Below are positions 15,578 through 20,573 of a stretch of DNA of 20,573 bases, in pieces. Numbering within the stretch: position 1 is the first letter of the stretch; each line of letters opens with the position of its first letter. Origin of the DNA: Verrucomicrobiales bacterium (GTDB lineage: Bacteria; Verrucomicrobiota; Verrucomicrobiia; Verrucomicrobiales; DEV007); contig JALRFZ010000251.1 in the NCBI GenBank assembly GCA_023253615.1, positions 1 through 20,573 of the forward strand. The letters are read 5' to 3'. Below the pieces are notes generated by a model. That model saw nothing but the letters and a program-made list of their open reading frames with translations, made no database searches and was not told the origin of the DNA. The translations under genes and the position numbers were made by a program.

Positions 15578-16804
15578 ATGGTCATGTCACCGCTTAAACC
15601 CTCTTTGCTCCTCTGCCTCGGCCTCGCCACCTCCCTCCATGCGCAGGAAGCTGCTCCTCTGCCGCCCGCGGTCGCGCTGGATGCCGCCGACTTCCCCTCG
15701 ATCCAGGCCGCGCTCGATGCCTTGCCCGAATCGGGCGGGATTCTCCGCCTGCCTCCCGGCACGACCGAGATCCGCGAGCCGCTCGTGCTTTCCTCCCCGG
15801 AAACCCGCATCGAGGGCTCGGGCGCCTCGACCCACATCAAGAACCTGAACGAAGAAGGCAAACCGGCGCTCATCATCCGGCCGAAATCCTTCGACACAGA
15901 TCCCAAGGCTCGCCTCTGGCGCGTGCAGGTCGGCAATTTCCGGATCTCGGGCAATGAAAAAAGCGGCGACGGGGTCTTCGCCGAGGGCATCCAGGAGATC
16001 TTCATCCACGGCCTCTCCGTCGATCACCACGGCGGCCATGGTATCGCCCTGATCGATTGCTACGAGGACCCGCGCGTCTCCGACTCGATCCTGACCTACA
16101 ACAAAAAGGCCGGTCTCTTCATCGACGCGGGACACGACATCGTCGTCAACGCGAACCACTTCGAGGAAAACCAGGATGCCCTCGTCTGCGTCGACGCCTT
16201 CAACCTCTGCATGAACGGCAACAACATCGACGACCATCTCGGCCACGGCGTCGTCATCGAGAACACCTACGGTTCGGTCGTCTCGGGCAACATGATCGAG
16301 GAATGCAACGGCACCGCCATCATCCTCGACCGCGACTGCTATGGCATCACCCTCTCCGCCAACGTCATCGCCCACGACATGGGCGGCGGCATCGATCTGC
16401 GCGACGCCCACGGCATCACCGTCTCGGCGAACACCTTCACCCTCGTCCACCATTTTGGCGTCAAGGTCGGGGAGAAGAGCGGCCGTATAACGATCTCGGC
16501 GAACAATTTTTCCAACAGCCACATCGGCGAGGGGAAGGAGAAGCGGGTCCTCGAACACGAGAATCCCGTGCAGCTCGACATCGGCCACGGCGTCGTCCTC
16601 GAGAACACGAAATACATCGTCATCTCGGGCAACCAGTTCTCCGGCCTCGATGGTCCGGCCGTGCGTGCCACCGGAGCGTGCGACAAGGTCCTCATCAACA
16701 GCAACGTCCTCACCGACCTGAACCGCCGCACTCCCGACTCCAAGGAGCCCTTCGCCCTTTCCCCAGAAACCAAAGCCACCCTTTCCGACAACCTGACCGA
16801 CTGA
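15578..16804 (+). CDS. Exported right-handed beta-helix protein (NosD/pectate-lyase-like repeats)
   Basis: The product has 408 residues. The signal peptide has a hydrophobic core at about residues 8-20 and probable cleavage after SLHA (22). FPSIQAALDALP and the following strand resemble the start of many beta-helix carbohydrate-active proteins. From about residue 120 there are at least eight rungs of roughly 23-25 residues carrying motifs such as FRISGN, VVNANHF, CMNGNNI, VVSGNMI, TLSANVI, TVSANTF, TISANNF and VISGNQF, an asparagine ladder typical of parallel beta-helices. No definite catalytic triad could be assigned, so it may be a lyase, hydrolase or binding protein for polysaccharide. ATG 15578 and ATG 15584 are both possible starts. 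A TTGACA -35-like box lies at 15545-15550 without a convincing -10. The Tat oxidoreductase follows after a 64-base gap. Confidence 0.85.
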   Translation: MVMSPLKPSLLLCLGLATSLHAQEAAPLPPAVALDAADFPSIQAALDALPESGGILRLPPGTTEIREPLVLSSPETRIEGSGASTHIKNLNEEGKPALIIRPKSFDTDPKARLWRVQVGNFRISGNEKSGDGVFAEGIQEIFIHGLSVDHHGGHGIALIDCYEDPRVSDSILTYNKKAGLFIDAGHDIVVNANHFEENQDALVCVDAFNLCMNGNNIDDHLGHGVVIENTYGSVVSGNMIEECNGTAIILDRDCYGITLSANVIAHDMGGGIDLRDAHGITVSANTFTLVHHFGVKVGEKSGRITISANNFSNSHIGEGKEKRVLEHENPVQLDIGHGVVLENTKYIVISGNQFSGLDGPAVRATGACDKVLINSNVLTDLNRRTPDSKEPFALSPETKATLSDNLTD

Positions 16805-16813
16805 TCTCACTCC

Positions 16814-16857
16814 GATCACCGATTACTGATCACCGATTACTGATTACCGATTACCGA
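16814..16857. repeat. GATYACY heptamer tandem repeat
   Basis: Six consecutive 7-base units run GATCACC, GATTACT, GATCACC, GATTACT, GATTACC, GATTACC, with a trailing GA. The first four are also an exact two-copy tandem of a 14-mer. The array ends 11 bases before the start of the Tat oxidoreductase gene and fills most of the 64-bp gap. It is too short and lacks spacers, so it is not a CRISPR array. Confidence 0.9.
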
Positions 16858-16868
16858 CCTCCTCCCCC

Positions 16869-18221
16869 ATGACCTCCCGCCGCCACTTCCTCAAAACCAC
16901 CTCCGCCACCGCTCTCGCCGCTCCCTGGATCGGTTGGAAAACCGCCTCGGGCGCTCCGAGCGGCAATCTCCGTTTCGCCAACTTCGGGGCCGCCGGACGC
17001 GCCTGGGGCGACCTCACGGAAATGCTCCAGGCACCGAACACGACCCTCGTCGCCGTGGCCGAGGTCGATCTCGGACGCACCAAGCAGCTCGATGAAGCCT
17101 ATCCGGGCACCAAGGTTTTCCAAGACTGGCGCGAGTTGCTCGACAAGATGCACAAAGAGATCGACGCGGTCGTGATCGGCACACCCGACCACATGCACGC
17201 GCCCATCGCGATGGCGGCGATGCAACTCGGCAAACACGTCTATTGCGAGAAGCCCCTCACCCGCACCCTGCAGGAGTCACGTCGCCTTCGTGAGTTTGCC
17301 GCCGCGAACAATCTGATGACCCAGATGGGCATCCAGGTCGCTTCGGGTTCGGGCAACCAGACCGCGGTGAAGCTGCTTCGCGAAGGAGCCGTCGGCAAGG
17401 TGAAGGCGGTCCACAGCTCTTGCCCGAAATCCTGGGGCGCGATGACTCCCCTGCCCGACAGCAACGAGGCCCCGCCCGCGACGCTCGACTGGGACAAATG
17501 GATCGGCGTCGGCAAGATGCGGAAATTCATCCCGCGCGAGTTCCACCCCAGCAACTGGCGCAAGCGGATCGGCTACGGCACCGGCACGCTCGGCGACATG
17601 GGCTGCCACATTTATCACACCTGGTTCATGGGACTCGGTCAGCCGACGACGCTCGAGGTGACCTCGCATGGTCCCGCTCCGGTCGATGGGGATAGTTGGC
17701 CGCTCGATGGGCTCGTCCACCATCGCATGAAGGGCAATGCGCTCACCGAGGGCGATTTCGATTTCACCTGGTATGACGGAGCGCAGCGGGTGCCCGCCGA
17801 AGTGATCGCCCTGCTCGGTCCCGAGGAGAAGAACGCCGAGGGCAAGGTGATCGAAAAGGCGCCCTCGACCGGCACGCTGGTGATCGGCACGACCGGCGTC
17901 CTCGTGATCCCCCACGGCGGGATGCCGACGATCTACCGCGACGGGAAGAAATCCGACGAGGTCATCGAAGCCGTCGAGGCCGGCCACCACCACAAGAATT
18001 TCGCCGACGCGATCCGCGGCGACATCCCGGGCAAACCGCTCACGAATTTCGACTACTCGGGTCCGATGACCGAAGCCGTCCTCCTCGGCACCGTGGCGAT
18101 GCGTCTGAAGGGCGAAACGCTGAAGTGGGACGAGGCGGCCGGGAAGTTCATCGGATCGGACGCCGCCAATGCGATGATCCACGAGAAATACCGCGAGGGC
18201 TGGGAGGTCGAGGGCCTCTGA
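16869..18221 (+). CDS. Tat-exported Gfo/Idh/MocA family oxidoreductase
   Basis: The product has 450 residues. It begins MTSRRHFLKTTSATALAA, a textbook twin-arginine signal, so a folded cofactor-bearing enzyme is exported. The Rossmann domain shows a dinucleotide-binding turn FGAAGRA (39-45), the strand DAVVIGTPDHMHAP and the family signature CEKPL with Lys128 (126-130), the position of the catalytic-site lysine. The C-terminal alpha/beta domain includes LGDMGCHIYHTW and FADAIRG near the end. The fingerprint fits NAD(P)-dependent oxidoreductases acting on sugars or sugar derivatives. Tat-tagged versions are abundant in Planctomycetes and Verrucomicrobia. The substrate is unknown. The upstream exported beta-helix protein suggests a shared carbohydrate pathway, by inference from position alone. 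The start lies directly after the heptamer array and has no Shine-Dalgarno. It converges on the methyltransferase gene with 16 bases between stops. Confidence 0.93.
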   Translation: MTSRRHFLKTTSATALAAPWIGWKTASGAPSGNLRFANFGAAGRAWGDLTEMLQAPNTTLVAVAEVDLGRTKQLDEAYPGTKVFQDWRELLDKMHKEIDAVVIGTPDHMHAPIAMAAMQLGKHVYCEKPLTRTLQESRRLREFAAANNLMTQMGIQVASGSGNQTAVKLLREGAVGKVKAVHSSCPKSWGAMTPLPDSNEAPPATLDWDKWIGVGKMRKFIPREFHPSNWRKRIGYGTGTLGDMGCHIYHTWFMGLGQPTTLEVTSHGPAPVDGDSWPLDGLVHHRMKGNALTEGDFDFTWYDGAQRVPAEVIALLGPEEKNAEGKVIEKAPSTGTLVIGTTGVLVIPHGGMPTIYRDGKKSDEVIEAVEAGHHHKNFADAIRGDIPGKPLTNFDYSGPMTEAVLLGTVAMRLKGETLKWDEAAGKFIGSDAANAMIHEKYREGWEVEGL

Positions 18222-18236
18222 GCCCGATCCCGGCTC
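18220..18236. terminator. Possible bidirectional terminator hairpin
   Basis: GAGCC (18220-18224), a 7-base loop and GGCTC (18232-18236) form a perfect 5-bp stem exactly between two convergent stop codons. There is no T-run on either side, so it is a weak terminator candidate only. Confidence 0.3.
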
Positions 18237-18237
18237 G

Positions 18238-18915
18238 TCACTTCTTCTTGAAGATCAGGAAATAGTTCTCCTCGAAGAGGTCGTGTTCCTCGACGAGTTC
18301 GAAGCCGGCGTCTTCGATCTCCTTGGAAAAGACCTCTTTGCCGGCACGGACGTGGCCCATGATCCAGTCGGAGCTCTTGCCCTCGATCCGTTCGAAATCA
18401 AGCATGGCGACGCGACCGCCGGGCTTCAGTGCCTTTCCGATCGAGACCATGGTCTTGTGGGGAAACTCGAAGTGGTGGTAGGTGTCGCAGATGAAGACGA
18501 GATCGACCGAGGCGGGCGGGAGTTTCGCATCATCCGGCGTGCAGACGATGCCCTCGACGTGTTTCAATCCGCGGACATGGCTCGACATCACGGTGTGGTC
18601 GACGAAAGTCTTGGCGATATCGACGGCGTAGACCTTGCCGGCGGGACCCGTTTTTTCGGCGATGAGCCGGGTGAAGAGGCCCGTGCCGGCACCGACGTCG
18701 GCGACGGTCATGCCCGGAGTGATCTCCAGCTTCGCGACGATGGTGTCGCGGTTGTCGTAGACCTCGCGGCCTTCCTTCTCGAATCGCTCGACGAACTCCC
18801 CGGGTTGCGGATTCCGGAAATTGTCGTTGATGCCGGGATTCACGCTCGCTTCCTGGGCACCGGCGGTGAGGGAAACGAGAAAGAGCACGGGGATGGCGGA
18901 ACGGAGTCGGATCAT
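18238..18915 (-). CDS. Class I SAM-dependent methyltransferase-like protein with export signal
   Basis: The product has 225 residues. The first 21 residues (MIRLRSAIPVLFLVSLTAGAQ) look like a signal peptide cleaved near AGA/QE. The rest is a class I methyltransferase fold: motif I VADVGAGTGLFT (71-82), an acidic end of strand 2 (VYAVDI), DDAKLPPASVDLVF and a later KPGGRVAMLDF. A short helix before the fold (FVERFEKEGREVYDNRD) matches a subgroup with this N-terminal extension in planctomycete and verrucomicrobial genomes. S-adenosylmethionine is not known to be plentiful outside the cytoplasm, so either the signal is not cleaved or used as predicted, or the protein works on another ligand. The substrate is unknown. 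The start at 18915 is required for the hydrophobic N-terminus. The upstream neighbour on the same strand is the haem protein gene, 48 bases away, so the two may share a transcript. Confidence 0.87.
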   Translation of the reverse strand: MIRLRSAIPVLFLVSLTAGAQEASVNPGINDNFRNPQPGEFVERFEKEGREVYDNRDTIVAKLEITPGMTVADVGAGTGLFTRLIAEKTGPAGKVYAVDIAKTFVDHTVMSSHVRGLKHVEGIVCTPDDAKLPPASVDLVFICDTYHHFEFPHKTMVSIGKALKPGGRVAMLDFERIEGKSSDWIMGHVRAGKEVFSKEIEDAGFELVEEHDLFEENYFLIFKKK

Positions 18916-18963
18916 GGCGCTGATGGGTGGGTTTGTCAGGAAGTGGGCGGACCTCGGGAGCTT

Positions 18964-19557
18964 TCACGGTGTCGCGATATCGACGCGGATCGCTCCCCGC
19001 AGCTCTCCAGCCTGGTATCCGGTCGCCGCGTCATCGGGATAGAGCTCCGTGAGGACCGAGGCGAGTTCCTGTGGAAAAGTGGCGGGATCGCCGTGGCAGG
19101 TCAGACAAACCTCCTGCACGGGCAAGGGATGGTAGTATCGGATCGTCGCGTCCACCCGGCGGATCTCCACCTCGGGTTTGGCCTGTGCCTGCATGGCGGC
19201 GAGGACGGCGGAGTCGGCCGCATCGGGTTGGTTCGCGGGATTCCGCGGCTTCAGGGTGACCCGGCGCACCGAGATCCCCTCGATCGAGTTGCCTGCCGCT
19301 CCGGTCAAGGGCATCGCGATCTGCTGGCAGACGCGGATCGCGGAGACGGGGCCTCCTTCCGCGAGGGCCGCCTTCAATTGGCCGCCCAGGCTTTCCATCA
19401 AAGACTTCGCCGCGGCAGCACCGATCACGGAGGCTCGTTCGGCCTCGGCCCGGGTGACGGGCTCGCCCTGGTCTCCCTGCTCCTCTCTTGATCGATCGCA
19501 GGAGACACTCCCGGAAACAAGGAACAGGATCAGGAGGAACCGGGCTTTGGCTTTCAT
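18964..19557 (-). CDS. DUF3365/Tll0287-like haem c protein, exported
   Basis: The product has 197 residues. The N-terminus has a basic start and hydrophobic core (residues 7-18) ending at Cys20. The sequence SVSC is an imperfect lipobox, so it is either a lipoprotein or an ordinary secreted protein. C151-L-T-C-H155-G is a CxxCH haem-attachment motif, followed by the typical tail (LYPDDAATGYQAGELRGAI). Cys77 in AIRVC matches the cysteine of this family that, as I recall from the cyanobacterial Tll0287 structure, is an axial haem ligand. The fold is PAS-like and a redox or gas-sensing role is often proposed for relatives, but it is not proven here. The gene is divergent from the carbonic anhydrase gene and precedes the methyltransferase gene on the same strand. 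Confidence 0.82.
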   Translation of the reverse strand: MKAKARFLLILFLVSGSVSCDRSREEQGDQGEPVTRAEAERASVIGAAAAKSLMESLGGQLKAALAEGGPVSAIRVCQQIAMPLTGAAGNSIEGISVRRVTLKPRNPANQPDAADSAVLAAMQAQAKPEVEIRRVDATIRYYHPLPVQEVCLTCHGDPATFPQELASVLTELYPDDAATGYQAGELRGAIRVDIATP

Positions 19558-19705
19558 GGTGATGGGGCTTTGAATATTTTATCGCCATACAGCTATATTA
19601 GGCGCTTGAAAAGCAAAAATCCGAATTAGGACCAGAAAGACCCATCCCGAGATGGAGGCACTCCCTTCTTGAACTGATGGAGGCTTCGGACTAAAAGGCC
19701 TTTGA
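19558..19705. promoter_or_regulatory. AT-rich divergent intergenic region between haem protein and carbonic anhydrase genes
   Basis: This 148-bp gap separates two divergent starts. Its half nearest the haem gene (about 19570-19620) is clearly AT-richer than the surrounding DNA, with runs such as AATATTTTAT and AGCTATATTA. It should hold the promoter for the minus-strand gene, although no -35/-10 pair with good spacing was found there. The other half contains a plausible promoter for the carbonic anhydrase, listed separately. No coding sequence is seen. Confidence 0.55.
19669..19697 (+). promoter_or_regulatory. Candidate promoter of the carbonic anhydrase gene
   Basis: TTGAAC (19669-19674) and TAAAAG (19692-19697) are spaced by 17 bases, each matching the sigma-70 consensus at 4 of 6 positions. 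Transcription would begin about 1-3 bases before the ATG at 19706, nearly leaderless. Alternatively AAAAGG (19693-19698) is the ribosome-binding site and the promoter lies further upstream. Confidence 0.4.
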
Positions 19706-20338
19706 ATGATTTCGTGTCCTGAAGCTCTCGAACGCCTCCGCGCCGGGAACCGCCGCTTTGCCGAAGATCGCCCGAGTGAGAGTGGCGTCAGCGGTGCGGC
19801 GCGTCGCAGCCAACTCCTCGCGGGGCAGCAGCCTTTTGCGGTGATCCTGGGCTGCTCGGATTCCCGCGTCCCGGCGGAACTCGTTTTCGACCAGGGGCTT
19901 GGCGACCTCTTTGTCATCCGTGTCGCCGGGAACATCGTCGCTCCTTCCCAGATCGGCAGCATTGAATATGCGGCGGAGGTCACCGGAGCCCGGCTCGTCG
20001 TGGTGATGGGGCACTCGAACTGCGGCGCGATCAAGGCGACGATCGATGAACTGCAACGTCCGCAGTCGAACCGCTCCCGCAATCTCAGCTCCATCGTCGA
20101 TCGCATCCGCCCCTCTGTCGAGACGCTGCTGGAAACGGGCCTGTCGCAGGATCCCGCCGCTCTCGTCCGTTTTGCGGTGAGGTCGAACATCCGCGCCTCG
20201 GTCGATCATCTGCGACACGGGTCGGAGATCCTCGAACGCCTCATCGACAAGGAAGGCCTCTGTGTCGTCGGCGCGGAGTATTCTCTGGAGACGGGAGTGG
20301 TCGAATTTTTCGACAGTCTGCCAAAGCGCTTGGAGTGA
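19706..20338 (+). CDS. Beta-class carbonic anhydrase
   Basis: The product has 210 residues, normal for the family. It interconverts CO2 and bicarbonate in the cytoplasm. Zinc ligands are all present: Cys50 and Asp52 with Arg54 in GCSDSRVPAE, and His103 and Cys106 in GHSNCGA. FVIRVAGNI (69-77) and GSIEYAAEVTGA (84-95) are further family motifs. The N-terminus ALERLRAGNRRFAEDRP is the expected first helix, and there is no signal peptide, unlike some close relatives that are exported. The Asp52/Arg54 dyad next to Cys50 is the usual switch region in beta enzymes. The start at 19706 fits the family N-terminus. It is probably a single-gene unit with its own promoter, divergent from the haem gene. 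No transporter or carboxylation gene lies nearby to give it a more specific role. Confidence 0.95.
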   Translation: MISCPEALERLRAGNRRFAEDRPSESGVSGAARRSQLLAGQQPFAVILGCSDSRVPAELVFDQGLGDLFVIRVAGNIVAPSQIGSIEYAAEVTGARLVVVMGHSNCGAIKATIDELQRPQSNRSRNLSSIVDRIRPSVETLLETGLSQDPAALVRFAVRSNIRASVDHLRHGSEILERLIDKEGLCVVGAEYSLETGVVEFFDSLPKRLE

Positions 20339-20513
20339 ACGGTGATCGCTTTTCCTCGGCGGACCTCCTGATCGGGCGAAAGAACGGGCTTCGGACAACG
20401 CTGCCGTCCGATTCCGCCAAAAGCAGATCAGCCTTCCGCTTCCAGTCCGGTTCCGCCCCGATCGACCGCGCCGTCGCCCGGATCGCGCGGAAGCCGTGAC
20501 GCCTTATGCCACG
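20339..20513. other. Non-coding region after carbonic anhydrase
   Basis: Open frames exist here on both strands, including one on the minus strand that runs into the carbonic anhydrase gene (20241-20516). Their translations are arginine- and proline-rich with no recognisable motif. A frame open at 20341-20500 on the plus strand has no credible start. Nothing supports a gene here, though a decayed remnant cannot be excluded. Confidence 0.5.
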
Positions 20514-20546
20514 CAACAGGGTTGACTCCGGCGCTCAACCCTGTTG
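20514..20546. repeat. Perfect 12-bp inverted repeat near the window end
   Basis: CAACAGGGTTGA (20514-20525) and TCAACCCTGTTG (20535-20546) are exact reverse complements around a 9-base spacer. GTTGACTCCGGC (20521-20532) and GTTGATTCCGGC (20543-20554) also form a near-identical direct repeat spaced by 22 bases. No T-run follows the stem. It could be an operator, a transcript-end hairpin or the edge of a mobile or dispersed repeat that continues past the window. Confidence 0.75.
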
Positions 20547-20573
20547 ATTCCGGCATGGCAGCAGACCCCCCAT

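Noticed and set aside
16814..16857. CRISPR array
   Set aside because: Units are 7 bases with no spacers and no cas genes nearby. It is a simple tandem repeat.
20241..20516. Minus-strand gene of 91 codons at the window end
   Set aside because: It overlaps the 3' end of the carbonic anhydrase gene, is Arg/Pro-rich and shows no motif.
20514..20546. Terminal inverted repeat of an insertion sequence
   Set aside because: Both arms lie within 33 bases of each other and no transposase is in view. An element continuing past the window remains possible but cannot be supported.

Overview
This window is GC-rich bacterial DNA, most likely from a Verrucomicrobiota genome, with Planctomycetota as the alternative. 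The assignment rests on family content: a PSCyt1/PSCyt2/PSD1 cytochrome-like protein next to a DUF1501 protein, a Tat-exported Gfo/Idh/MocA oxidoreductase, a giant DUF4175-type coiled-coil membrane protein next to a secreted prenyltransferase-like protein, and many exported proteins. Start codons are mostly not preceded by a recognisable Shine-Dalgarno sequence. No rRNA, tRNA, CRISPR array, transposase or phage gene was seen. 

Layout. Bases 2-5826 (+) hold a cell-envelope cluster: the 3' end of a membrane protein of the VWA/glutamine-amidotransferase type, a 1235-residue DUF4175-like protein, and an exported alpha/alpha-toroid protein that overlaps it by ATGA. Such genes are usually found downstream of MoxR and DUF58 genes, which would lie before the window. 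Bases 5892-10688 (+) hold lipB, then an FHA-GAF-class III nucleotide cyclase and a transmembrane Ser/Thr kinase with a C-terminal TPR-like region. Gaps are 19 and 26 bp, so this looks like one transcription unit and a phospho-threonine/cyclic-nucleotide signalling pair. Bases 10758-14792 (+) hold the PSD1/DUF1501 pair. Bases 14847-15511 (+) hold an AbrB/PIN toxin-antitoxin pair with a probable operator and possibly leaderless start. Bases 15578-18221 (+) hold an exported beta-helix protein and a Tat-dependent oxidoreductase. Bases 18238-19557 (-) hold an exported SAM-methyltransferase-like protein and a DUF3365/Tll0287-like haem protein. Bases 19706-20338 (+) hold a beta-carbonic anhydrase, divergent from the haem gene across an AT-rich gap. 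The last 235 bases have no supported gene but contain a perfect 12-bp inverted repeat. 

The most interesting points are these. The FHA-cyclase/kinase pair has cyclase residues at the purine-selecting positions (Asp427/Ser504) that do not match the adenylate-cyclase pattern. Three unrelated intergenic repeat types (CCTTTTA heptamers, GATYACY heptamers and a palindrome of TTCGCG units) each lie just ahead of a gene. The methyltransferase-like protein carries an export signal. Identifications come from reading motifs by eye; no database search was run.
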